A stretch of 64,000 bases of DNA, from NCBI GenBank assembly GCA_016934635.1, contig JAFGSK010000003.1, positions 1 through 64,000 on the forward strand, read 5' to 3'. The stretch comes from Caldifarciminota bacterium (lineage in GTDB: Bacteria > Hydrothermota > Tepidihabitantia > B3-TA06). Positions 49,830 through 57,778 of the stretch are shown here, one piece after another. The stretch's first letter is position 1. Each line of letters begins with the position of its first letter. The notes below the pieces were generated by a model that was given only the letters and a program-made list of their open reading frames with translations, was not told the DNA's origin and searched no databases. Position numbers and translations under genes: made by a program.

Positions 49830-50867
49830 ATGCGGCCTAAGATATTTAAGATGCAAATAAGATTATTGCTGATCGTTCTGGTTTCAATGTCTTGCGGTCG
49901 TGAGTCGGAGAAAAAATATAGCAGGATTGCGGCTGATTCTTTGTTAGCTTTACATCAAGAAGACTCTAGAGAACCTGCAGATACACAGGTAGTCTTGATT
50001 CACCTTGAACTTGGCAAATATATTCTCGCGCTTGCAGAAGCGACGATGTTGACGGTCGCAGTTACAAACAATTCAGACGGCGAAATCTTGTTGGACAATC
50101 GCTATCTGTTTGGAGGGACTGAGCATCCTTATTCCTTTAAACTTTTTATGGTTTCACCAGACGGTGAAGAATGGGAATACATAGGTGGTCGCAGGATAAA
50201 AAAGTACCTATCTACTAGCAAGTTTTATTTTTACCTTCCTCCACAGCTAAGGGTTGATGAGCAAGTCTGTCTTTGGGCAACGACCTTCGTTCCCAAAGAA
50301 TACAGACAGGCTTTGGAAAAGCTTACACCGGGTGTTTACAGACTATTCGCGATTTATCATATTCCGATTCAGGAGGGTATTGATAAGTATGTATTCTTCT
50401 CTGATACTCTTGAGTTCGTGTATTTACCTCTGGATTCCTCAGATGCAAGGAGTATGAAAGCCTTAAGGCAGATGAATGCTTTAAGCGAGTCATTTCTCGG
50501 GATATTCGGGTCACCGGAAGAAGAGAGAAGATTGCGGAAAATCATAAGAACAAAAACACCTTACAGCGAAGCCGCACACTCTTTACTACTGGGAATGATT
50601 CTCGCCCATCTTGATAAGAACTCTTACGATGATTTCGTGACTGCAAAGACTCAATTCGATCGTCTTTACCCGAATTCACCGTTCGAACCTACACTTTTGG
50701 AGCTTCAATGGTTTAGGAATAAATCGATTAATCGGACCAGTCAGGCAGATTCTATTGCGGCGCTACTGGAAAACATCTACCCGGAAGGAAAGGCCATTCT
50801 GCGTTGGCAAAATAAAATTACACCTGTCGTGGCTAAAGACGTTGATGAGAGGAGAACAGCACGATGA
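49830..50867 (+). CDS. Lipoprotein, first of a duplicated pair
   Basis: This 345-residue lipoprotein (signal MRPKIFKMQIRLLLIVLVSM, cleavage before Cys in SMSCGRE) has a proteinase-inhibitor-like or Ig-like beta domain (LTVAVTNNSDGEILLDNR). A mixed C-terminal domain with TPR-like character (YSEAAHSLLLGMILAHL) follows. GAGGAGG precedes the ATG. The next gene is a paralogue along the full length, including the sequence just before the start codon. The function is unknown. The 49732-49829 gap shows no clear promoter. Confidence 0.75.
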   Translation: MRPKIFKMQIRLLLIVLVSMSCGRESEKKYSRIAADSLLALHQEDSREPADTQVVLIHLELGKYILALAEATMLTVAVTNNSDGEILLDNRYLFGGTEHPYSFKLFMVSPDGEEWEYIGGRRIKKYLSTSKFYFYLPPQLRVDEQVCLWATTFVPKEYRQALEKLTPGVYRLFAIYHIPIQEGIDKYVFFSDTLEFVYLPLDSSDARSMKALRQMNALSESFLGIFGSPEEERRLRKIIRTKTPYSEAAHSLLLGMILAHLDKNSYDDFVTAKTQFDRLYPNSPFEPTLLELQWFRNKSINRTSQADSIAALLENIYPEGKAILRWQNKITPVVAKDVDERRTAR

Positions 50868-50902
50868 GTGGGTATTACTATTCAGGTCGACCAGGAGGTT
50901 TT

Positions 50903-51925
50903 ATGCGACCTAAGACATTTAAGATGCAAACAAGATTATTGCTAATCGTTTTGGCTTTAGTTTCTTGCGGTCGTGAGTCGAAGTCAAAAAATAACTGGAT
51001 ATCGGCTGATTCTTTGTTAGTTCTTTATCAAAAAAGCACTAATGAATGTGCAGCACCGGCATCTATCCACCTTCAACTTGCCAAGGATACTCTGGCATTG
51101 GCAGAAGCAACCTTGCTGACGGTTACCGTAACTAACAATTCAGACAAGGAACTTTTGTTGGATAACCGATCTACGTTCGGTGTGGCTGAATACCCTTATC
51201 CGTTTGAGTTGTATTTGCTTACCCCTGAAGGCGAAAACTGGCTTTATCAAAAAGGTCGTGATGTAAGAATCGATTACTCACCGACTGCTCGACTCTACTT
51301 TTGGCTTCTCCCTAAACAAAACATAAGTGAGGAAATATGGCTCTTCGTCACTATATTCGCACCTGAGAAGTACCAGAAGGCTCTGGAAAAGCTGCCGTCT
51401 GGTCATTACAAATACTACGCGATTTACAAGTTGCCACTTCAAAAAGGTTACGAAGATGTAGTCATTTACTCTGATACGGCAGAATTCGTTTATCTACCCC
51501 TTCCTAAACATGGTTACAGACACCGACGTGCTTTAAAAGAAATGAACACGTTGAACGAATCCTTCATTAAAGGATTTTGGACTGGAAATTTGGAAAATTT
51601 GCAACGAATCATAAGAACCAATACGCCTTACAGTGAAGCGGCGCACGCATTACTCGTGGAGGTTATCCTTTCGTCTGTTCAAGATGGCTCCTACGAGAGT
51701 TTTCTTGCCGAGAAAGCCCGTTTTGATGAGCGTTACCCCAATACACCTTTCCAGAAAGATATACTTATCCATCAAATCTCAAGTACAATATGTGGGGGGA
51801 TGAAAACAGAAACGGATTCAATCTTTAATCTATTAGTTCAGAAATACCCCTCTGATAGATTTGTTCTTTTACGGCAGGGGAAATTGAAATTTGTTACCTC
51901 TAAAGAAGCAGGTGAGAGTCGGTAG
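50903..51925 (+). CDS. Lipoprotein, second of a duplicated pair
   Basis: This 340-residue paralogue of the preceding lipoprotein shares MRPKxFKMQxRLLLIVL, the lipobox before CGRES, the LTVTVTNNSDKELLLDNR segment and RIIRTNTPYSEAAHALL. The start is placed at the ATG at 50903, which has AGGAGG before it and aligns with the paralogue. An upstream ATG at 50864 overlaps the previous stop (ATGA) but would add 13 residues before the signal peptide. It is clearly a tandem duplication that has since diverged. Confidence 0.75.
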   Translation: MRPKTFKMQTRLLLIVLALVSCGRESKSKNNWISADSLLVLYQKSTNECAAPASIHLQLAKDTLALAEATLLTVTVTNNSDKELLLDNRSTFGVAEYPYPFELYLLTPEGENWLYQKGRDVRIDYSPTARLYFWLLPKQNISEEIWLFVTIFAPEKYQKALEKLPSGHYKYYAIYKLPLQKGYEDVVIYSDTAEFVYLPLPKHGYRHRRALKEMNTLNESFIKGFWTGNLENLQRIIRTNTPYSEAAHALLVEVILSSVQDGSYESFLAEKARFDERYPNTPFQKDILIHQISSTICGGMKTETDSIFNLLVQKYPSDRFVLLRQGKLKFVTSKEAGESR

Positions 51926-51988
51926 AGGCCGACGTAGATGATTAAACGCCGCTTCGCGTCAAGTGGGTCCGTTGTTTGATTCAATTCC

Positions 51989-52034
51989 GGGCTGACCTGA
52001 CGCAAAGCGATGCGGAAGCATCAAGGTCAGGCCC
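51989..52034. repeat. Stem-loop with GGAA tetraloop in the 51.9-52.1 kb gap
   Basis: GGGC and TGACCT (51989-51998) pair with AGGTCA and GCCC (52024-52034, one bulged G). At the tip GATGC-GGAA-GCATC (52009-52022) closes a GNRA-type loop. There is no T-run. It lies between the lipoproteins and the DUF5752 promoter, and its function is unknown. Confidence 0.6.
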
Positions 52035-52092
52035 TACATTCAGAACGGATACGAAGTGCCTCATTCTGGAAAAACAGAAGTAGAGGGGTAGC

Positions 52093-52120
52093 TTGACTCC
52101 ATATCACTCAACCGTATAAT
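52093..52120 (+). promoter_or_regulatory. Promoter of the DUF5752-treT operon, probably leaderless
   Basis: TTGACT at 52093-52098, 16 nt, perfect TATAAT at 52115-52120. The GTG start codon follows after 5 nt without a Shine-Dalgarno sequence. Confidence 0.7.
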
Positions 52121-52125
52121 TCCTC

Positions 52126-52770
52126 GTGGCAAAACCTTTCCAGTTTTTCACGGAGCAGGGCATAGTCTACTACTCCACGTTCAAGGCCGACAACCTCAAA
52201 TCTTTGTTGACCGGGCTTCGAGGCGTGCCTTCTTCATCAATATTCTATCACCTTTACCATTCCTTGCTTCGTCGCCATTTCACGACCACCGACTATATGA
52301 ACGATTTTGCCCAGTGGGTGTGGGGGGTGCTCTGGCACAAGACCTTGGGCGAGAAGCTTGCATCTTTCGATCCATTGGAGTTCACGCGTATCCGTGACGC
52401 ACGCGCTCGACTCATCGAGATAGTGGATAACTACGTGGGCGAGAGTGAGTACTTCCTTCGCGTACCCGAGGAGCAGGCTTTTTACTTCCTGTGCGTCAAG
52501 AGCTTCATCTATCCTGTGGGTATAAAGGCCTCGAATCTTCACGAGTTGATCCAGGCCTTGAGAATCGTATCTCCTCAGAGTCTTTTCTATCATCTGATAG
52601 AGTCTCGATTGCGCTTGAGAAAGGCGTCCAACGACCTCTCAATCTGGCTCGAGGAGGATATGGAACAACCCGAACTTGCTTCCAAGATAAACGCTATCTC
52701 CCCATACGAGTATAACCTTGAAGAGATCCGTAACAGGATCATAACATTACTGCATAATGCCGTCAAGTAA
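52126..52770 (+). CDS. DUF5752-family protein
   Basis: This 214-residue soluble protein consists of two related halves. The halves share the pattern F-K/S-A-x-N-L-x-x-L...S(I/L)FYHL...LRxR (around 18-50 and 132-165). It resembles DUF5752 proteins, which are often encoded directly before trehalose-synthesising glycosyltransferases, as here (14-bp overlap with treT). The role may be regulatory or structural and is not established. The GTG start fits a leaderless transcript from the promoter 5 nt upstream. Confidence 0.72.
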   Translation: MAKPFQFFTEQGIVYYSTFKADNLKSLLTGLRGVPSSSIFYHLYHSLLRRHFTTTDYMNDFAQWVWGVLWHKTLGEKLASFDPLEFTRIRDARARLIEIVDNYVGESEYFLRVPEEQAFYFLCVKSFIYPVGIKASNLHELIQALRIVSPQSLFYHLIESRLRLRKASNDLSIWLEEDMEQPELASKINAISPYEYNLEEIRNRIITLLHNAVK

Positions 52771-54007
52771 GAAGAAAAACAACCACCACAGGCTCGAGGA
52801 TTATGCACCGATTGTTACATCAGGCGTCATCAAAGAGATAGAAGAGCTTGCGCATCTTTTTGGTCCGGTGAAGATGGTTCACGTCAATTCCACAAAGGAA
52901 GGCGGTGGGGTTGCCGAGATCCTGGGATGGTTCATACCCATACTCGAGGATTTAGGGATGGAAGTCAAGTGGGACACGATCACAGGTGACACTGAGTTCT
53001 TTACGGTAACTAAAAAATTCCACAATGCGCTTCACGGTATGCACGAGGATTTCACAGAGGAGATGTTCAGAACTTACCTGGATAACGTCCAGTCTAACGC
53101 ACCTGTAATACCGGAAGACGCTGATTTCGTTGTCATTCACGATCCCCAGCCTGCTGCAATGATACTTAAGTACCCTGAACGAAAGAACAAGTGGGCCTGG
53201 CGATGTCACATAGACCTGTCGGTCGCCGACTTGAGGGTATGGAGTTTTCTCAGGCCGTTCGTTGAGTGTTACGATGCTGCGGTATTTCACATGCCGCAGT
53301 ATACCAAGAACCTGATGTCTCCTCAGTTCCTGCTGCCGCCTGCAATCGATCCGCTTGCCCCGAAGAACGAGGAATTGACTGACGAGGAGATGTCAAAAAT
53401 AATGGTGAAACTCGGGGTACCCAGGGATAAAAGGATTATCGTACAAGTTGCACGCTTCGACAGGTTGAAAGGGCCTTTCGGTGCGATTAAGGCCTTTCAG
53501 ATGGTTCGGCGCTGGCACGACGCCCGCTTGATTCTTGCAGGAGGTTCGGCAACCGACGACCCTGAAGGTCAGGCTGTACTCGCCGAGGTAATGGAAATGG
53601 TTGAAGGAGACGAAGACATCCATATCCTCGACCTGCCTCCGGATTCGCACCGTGAGATAAACGCGTTGCAGCGTGTCGCAGACGTGGTCATACAGAACTC
53701 AACCAGGGAAGGATTCGGTTTGACGGTTACCGAGGCGATGTGGAAGGGCAAGCCGGTTGTTGGAACCGATATCGGAGGCATACGTCACCAGATTATGCAC
53801 GGCGTTTCAGGATTCCTCACCCACTCGGTCGAAGGTCTTGCCTACAGGATACGTCAGCTATTCGGTAACCCTGGCATGGCCCGTAGGTTCGGAACCCAAG
53901 CCCGCGAATACGTTCGCAACAACCTGCTTGTTCCCCATCACATCCGCCGCTGGCTGCTTCTGTTTCATTCCCTGCGTCAGTCCAACGGCGACGTAATAAC
54001 ACTGTAG
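52757..54007 (+). CDS. treT: TreT-like trehalose glycosyltransferring synthase (GT4)
   Basis: This 416-residue GT-B enzyme has the N-terminal features of TreT (VNSTKEGGGVAEILGWFIPI, VIHDPQPAAMI, WRCHIDLSVADLRVW). Its C-terminal half carries the GT4 nucleotide-sugar motif EGFGLTVTEAMWKGKPVVGT. TreT makes trehalose reversibly from NDP-glucose and glucose. Acceptor specificity cannot be proven from sequence, and a related glycosyltransferase remains possible. It is co-transcribed with the DUF5752 gene. Confidence 0.85.
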   Translation: MPSSKKKNNHHRLEDYAPIVTSGVIKEIEELAHLFGPVKMVHVNSTKEGGGVAEILGWFIPILEDLGMEVKWDTITGDTEFFTVTKKFHNALHGMHEDFTEEMFRTYLDNVQSNAPVIPEDADFVVIHDPQPAAMILKYPERKNKWAWRCHIDLSVADLRVWSFLRPFVECYDAAVFHMPQYTKNLMSPQFLLPPAIDPLAPKNEELTDEEMSKIMVKLGVPRDKRIIVQVARFDRLKGPFGAIKAFQMVRRWHDARLILAGGSATDDPEGQAVLAEVMEMVEGDEDIHILDLPPDSHREINALQRVADVVIQNSTREGFGLTVTEAMWKGKPVVGTDIGGIRHQIMHGVSGFLTHSVEGLAYRIRQLFGNPGMARRFGTQAREYVRNNLLVPHHIRRWLLLFHSLRQSNGDVITL

Positions 54008-54034
54008 ATAATCAACCCGGCCAAAAAGATGTGA

Positions 54035-54063
54035 TTGACATTCGGCCAGTCAAGGTCTATACT
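54035..54063 (+). promoter_or_regulatory. Promoter of the PAS/HAMP histidine kinase, nearly leaderless
   Basis: TTGACA at 54035-54040, 17 nt, TATACT at 54058-54063. The ATG at 54074 lies 10 nt after the -10 box, so the leader is only a few bases. This is the only promoter read here with a 17-nt spacer. Confidence 0.7.
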
Positions 54064-54073
54064 TATTTTAATC

Positions 54074-55924
54074 ATGCGAATTAGGCCATTAAATCTGCGC
54101 CAAAAGATACTCTTTGGCTACGGGGCGGCGCTTGTCCTGGTTGTTCTGGTCGGGGTGTGGGCTGTGGTAAACCTTGCCCAGTTAGGCAAGGCAAGCGAAC
54201 AGATACTAAGGGAAAACTACCGCAGCATCCTGGCCGCCGAAAGTATGATTGACGCACTCGAGCGTCAGGACAGCGGTCTACTCCTCATTCTTCTCGGCTA
54301 CAAGGAACAGGGTATCAAACAGTTTCACGAGAACGAAACCCAGTTCCTCGAGTGGCTGGGTCGTGCACGGGATAACGTTACCATCAAAGGGGAAGCCGAG
54401 GTCGTCGATTCCATTGAGCAGGGATTCACGAAATATTTAATCAGTTTTTCCGAGTTGCAAGCGAATGTCGGTTTCGAAAAGAATGAAGCGATAGCTTTTT
54501 ACCACGAGAAAAGCCTGTCTCAGTTTCTTGAAGTCAGAAAGGCGTGCGTCAGACTCCGGGAGATGAACCAGCAAACCATGGTGCAGGCATCCGAACGTAC
54601 CCGGCGCATCTCGGTCAGAACCATCTGGTCCACCGCAGCCATGGGAATAGCCGCAGTCTTTCTGGGTTTAGTCCTGAGTTTACTGCTTTCACGTATTCTT
54701 GTCAGGCCGCTGCGTGAAGTCATCGCCGCCAGTGAAAAGATAGCCTCAGGCGATTACGATGTATCGGTCTCCTTAACCTCCGGTGACGAGCTGGGGCTTT
54801 TGGTCAAAGGATTCAACGCCATGAGTCACAAGCTCAAGGCTTTTAATGACTTGCAGATTGATCGCCTAATTGCCGAGCAGCGCCGGAGCCAGGCTATTAT
54901 TCAAAGCGTCCCGGACGGGGTGATAATAATTGGTGAGGATCTCAAGGTCGTAGCCGCTAATCCGGTCGCGGCCGAAGCCCTGGGGTTTTCCCCTGCCGAG
55001 GCCCAAGGCAAGCACCTTCTTGAGGTTTTTAATAACGAAGAGCTGTTCGCGCACGTTAAGTCCATCCTCAGAACAAAAAAACAGAAGTCAGGAATTCTTG
55101 AATCTGCCTTAAGCGTGGATCAAGGGAAAGAAAAAAAGCACTTTAGGGTATCGGTTACTCCTGTTAAGACAGACAGAGGACAAATACTGGGCGTGGTAAT
55201 TCTTCTGCAGGATATTACCAGGCTGCAAGAACTCGACAGGCTGAAAAGCGAATTTGTGATGGCTGCCTCGCATGAGCTGCGGACGCCGCTTACCGCTATC
55301 ATTCTCAGCCTGGGAGTCCTTGAAGAGAACGTCTCCTCGAAGCTCGGGACCAAGGATAAGGAACTCCTTGGTGCTTCCTTGAGCGAAGCGGAAAGGCTGC
55401 GTTCGCTCGTCAACGATCTCCTTGATTTATCGAGGATTGAATCGGGGAAGATGGAGATGAGGTTCGAACCGGTGGAGGTTTCCTCTCTAGCCCGTAAAGC
55501 TATAGCGATGCTGGAGGGCCAAGCGGAGGAAAAGGGTATTGAATTGAGAGAAGAGTTGGACGAGAATCTTCTTTACGTCAAGGCCGACGCGGACAAGATA
55601 ATTTGGGTATTGACAAACCTTATCGGCAACGCGCTGCGATATACCGACTCCGGCGGTCATGTCCTTATACAAGGCAAAAAGCTTAAGGATTTCGTCCATG
55701 TTACCGTAGCTGATGACGGAGTCGGCATACCGGAAGAATATCAGTCCCGGATATTCGACAAGTTCGTTCAAGTAGACGACGGACGTAAGACAGGTGGCAC
55801 CGGCTTGGGACTCCCCTTGTGCCGTGAGATAGTAAGGGCGCACGGAGGAACCATCTGGGTCAAATCCACACCCGGTCAGGGAAGCAGCTTTACGTTTACC
55901 TTAAAAGTTGCCGAGACTAAGTAA
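54074..55924 (+). CDS. Membrane sensor histidine kinase (HAMP-PAS-HisKA-HATPase)
   Basis: This 616-residue kinase has membrane helix 1 (about 15-35), a periplasmic four-helix-type sensor (about 36-185), helix 2 (about 188-212), HAMP (about 213-265) and PAS (about 280-385). HisKA follows with His400 in AASHELRTPL, then HATPase (NLIGNALRYTDSGG, DDGVGIPEEYQSRIF, GTGLGLPLCREIV). The true start is the ATG at 54074. The frame extends to a TTG at 54035, but that TTG is part of the -35 box. A receiver-TPR gene follows with its own promoter, so the two probably form a signalling pair. Confidence 0.93.
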   Translation: MRIRPLNLRQKILFGYGAALVLVVLVGVWAVVNLAQLGKASEQILRENYRSILAAESMIDALERQDSGLLLILLGYKEQGIKQFHENETQFLEWLGRARDNVTIKGEAEVVDSIEQGFTKYLISFSELQANVGFEKNEAIAFYHEKSLSQFLEVRKACVRLREMNQQTMVQASERTRRISVRTIWSTAAMGIAAVFLGLVLSLLLSRILVRPLREVIAASEKIASGDYDVSVSLTSGDELGLLVKGFNAMSHKLKAFNDLQIDRLIAEQRRSQAIIQSVPDGVIIIGEDLKVVAANPVAAEALGFSPAEAQGKHLLEVFNNEELFAHVKSILRTKKQKSGILESALSVDQGKEKKHFRVSVTPVKTDRGQILGVVILLQDITRLQELDRLKSEFVMAASHELRTPLTAIILSLGVLEENVSSKLGTKDKELLGASLSEAERLRSLVNDLLDLSRIESGKMEMRFEPVEVSSLARKAIAMLEGQAEEKGIELREELDENLLYVKADADKIIWVLTNLIGNALRYTDSGGHVLIQGKKLKDFVHVTVADDGVGIPEEYQSRIFDKFVQVDDGRKTGGTGLGLPLCREIVRAHGGTIWVKSTPGQGSSFTFTLKVAETK

Positions 55925-55967
55925 AGCAAGACGAGAGGGAATAAATGACCTTTGAGAATGGTGCTGA

Positions 55968-55995
55968 TTGACTCACAAGAGAGAACAGTTAAAAT
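55968..55995 (+). promoter_or_regulatory. Promoter of the REC-TPR gene
   Basis: TTGACT at 55968-55973, 16 nt, TAAAAT at 55990-55995. A GAGGAG Shine-Dalgarno sequence precedes the ATG at 56014. Confidence 0.6.
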
Positions 55996-56013
55996 GCAAC
56001 AGAGGAGTAAAGA

Positions 56014-56652
56014 ATGATCGCTGAAAAGATACTGGTGGCGGACGACGAGCATAATATTCGCATGGCGTTGTCCCAGGCTTTGGAATCAATGGACTACCAG
56101 GTTGAGAGCGCTGTGAACGGCGAAGAAACCCTTGAGAAACTAGAGACCGAAGGGTTCGGTCTCGTGCTTTTGGATTTGAAGATGCCTGGAATGGACGGCA
56201 TGGATGTTCTGCGCCAGCTTGCTCAGACAAGGCCTGACGTAAGAGTTATCATCATAACCGCTTACGGAACCATCGAACGTGCGGTTGAGGCGATGAAACT
56301 GGGCGTGGTGGATTTCATCCAGAAGCCCTTTACCCCAAAACAGATCCGCGAGCTTGTCTCGAGGGTTATGAACCGAGACCAGTTGGAACGCTCGAAGGCC
56401 TCTGATTACGAAACCCATATCGAACGGACAAAATTCGCAATAACCAAGCGCCACTTCGAGGCTGGCCTGGAACACGCGAGGAAAGCTGTAGCAATCGATT
56501 CCTCGAGACCTGAAGGCTACAATCTCATGGGAATGATAGAGGAGCTTTTAGGTAACAGAGCCGCAGCCTTAAAGAACTACCGTATGGCGATTGAAGCCGA
56601 CCCGACCTACAAGCTGGCCAGGGAAAATCTCGATCGTATAACCTCGGGATAG
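56014..56652 (+). CDS. Response regulator with TPR output domain
   Basis: This 212-residue protein has a receiver domain (1-125) with DDE (10-12), phosphoacceptor Asp54 in LLDLKMPGMDG and the conserved Lys in IQKPFTP. The C-terminal half holds about two TPR-like repeats (RHFEAGLEHARKAVAID and GNRAAALKNYRMAIEADPTY) and no DNA-binding domain. It should act by protein contact rather than as a transcription factor. It lies between the membrane kinase and the Trk potassium uptake genes. Confidence 0.9.
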   Translation: MIAEKILVADDEHNIRMALSQALESMDYQVESAVNGEETLEKLETEGFGLVLLDLKMPGMDGMDVLRQLAQTRPDVRVIIITAYGTIERAVEAMKLGVVDFIQKPFTPKQIRELVSRVMNRDQLERSKASDYETHIERTKFAITKRHFEAGLEHARKAVAIDSSRPEGYNLMGMIEELLGNRAAALKNYRMAIEADPTYKLARENLDRITSG

Positions 56653-56680
56653 AACCCGGAACAACCAGCTTGGATAAAAG

Positions 56681-57112
56681 ATGCTTAAGTCGCGGTACAT
56701 AATAATCATAGGTTGCGGCAGGTTGGGTTCATACCTTGCCAATCGTTTAAGCCGTGACGGTCACTCGGTGGTAGTCATCGATCAGAAGGAAACCGCTTTC
56801 TTGAATCTTACAGCCGATTTCAGCGGGTTCCGTATCCAAGGGAATGCCGTGGAGCTTGCAGTCCTCAAGGAAGCAAGGATTGAAGATGCGGATTGTGTCC
56901 TCGTTACCGCGACCGACGACAACGTTAACCTTATGGTGGGTCAGATGGCAAAAGAGGTATTCAACGTTCCACAGGTGATAGCCCGGGTTTATGACCTTAA
57001 ACGGGAGAGGGCGTACCAGGAGTTTGGAATCCGGACTATAAGCCCCACCGAGCTTGCGGCTTTTGCTTTTCTCGGGGCGATAGTTGATACCGATAATCAG
57101 GGGAAAAGATGA
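56681..57112 (+). CDS. trkA: TrkA-type RCK_N protein without C-domain
   Basis: This 143-residue NAD(H)-binding RCK_N protein has an intact Rossmann motif (IIGCGRLGSYLA, Gly11/13/16) and the acidic end of the second strand (VVIDQKE). It lacks a TrkA_C domain. It overlaps the second TrkA-like gene by 4 bp (ATGA). The two together would supply the paired RCK units that gate the TrkH channel encoded next. Confidence 0.88.
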   Translation: MLKSRYIIIIGCGRLGSYLANRLSRDGHSVVVIDQKETAFLNLTADFSGFRIQGNAVELAVLKEARIEDADCVLVTATDDNVNLMVGQMAKEVFNVPQVIARVYDLKRERAYQEFGIRTISPTELAAFAFLGAIVDTDNQGKR

Positions 57113-57774
57113 AGATAATCATTGTAGGCAGCGGAAAGCTGGTTTACTACATGGCCAGGGTGTTCACGAGCAAGGGTTACGTGACTACCATAATCAACGG
57201 TGATACTGAGGAGTGTACGGCACTGTCTCGCCAGCTTAAAGCCGTCGTCGTACTGGGTGACGGCAGCGATCCGACGGTCCTTGAGGAAGCCGGGGCAAGG
57301 GAGGCGGACGCCCTCTTAGCCATGACTTCACACGACCAGAACAACCTTGTGGCCTGCCAGCTTGCCCGCAAGATATATGACGTTCCCCACGTCGTGGCAA
57401 TGGTTACCGATCCGGACAATGTTGATGTTTTCCGCAAGTTGGGGGTCAAGTCGGTGTTTTCTCCCACTCACGTAATAACGGCACTGATAGAACAGCAAAC
57501 CAGCTTCGACGACATAATCAATCTCGCGCCCGTTGCCGAAGGCAGGGTGACGCTCTCAGAGGTCATTTTAAGAGAGGATTCACCTGCGGCTGGCAAGTAT
57601 CTCCATGAACTCGGCCTGCCATCGGGAACGCTGATAGGCGTTATTCTCAGGAATAAGCACGTGATCGTTCCGCGCGGGGATTGCCGCCTTGAGCCTCGTG
57701 ACAGGCTTACGCTGATATCTGTTCCTGCAAACCAGGGAAAGGCCCTGCGTGTCTTGCTAGGCAAGAGGGTATAA
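57109..57774 (+). CDS. trkA: TrkA-type RCK_N/TrkA_C protein, degenerate glycine motif
   Basis: This 221-residue cytoplasmic subunit of a Trk/Ktr potassium uptake system has an N-terminal RCK_N domain (1-130) and a C-terminal TrkA_C domain (about 140-221; SPAAGKYLHELGLPSGTLIG). Its nucleotide-binding loop reads IIVGSGKLVYYMA. The third glycine is replaced by Val12, unlike the partner gene, so nucleotide binding may be reduced in this subunit. It is followed by trkH after 4 bp. Confidence 0.9.
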   Translation: MKIIIVGSGKLVYYMARVFTSKGYVTTIINGDTEECTALSRQLKAVVVLGDGSDPTVLEEAGAREADALLAMTSHDQNNLVACQLARKIYDVPHVVAMVTDPDNVDVFRKLGVKSVFSPTHVITALIEQQTSFDDIINLAPVAEGRVTLSEVILREDSPAAGKYLHELGLPSGTLIGVILRNKHVIVPRGDCRLEPRDRLTLISVPANQGKALRVLLGKRV

Positions 57775-57778
57775 CCGC

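Noticed and set aside
54035..54073. TTG start of the membrane kinase at 54035
   Set aside because: That TTG is the first triplet of the -35 box TTGACA; the ATG at 54074 gives a normal N-terminus.
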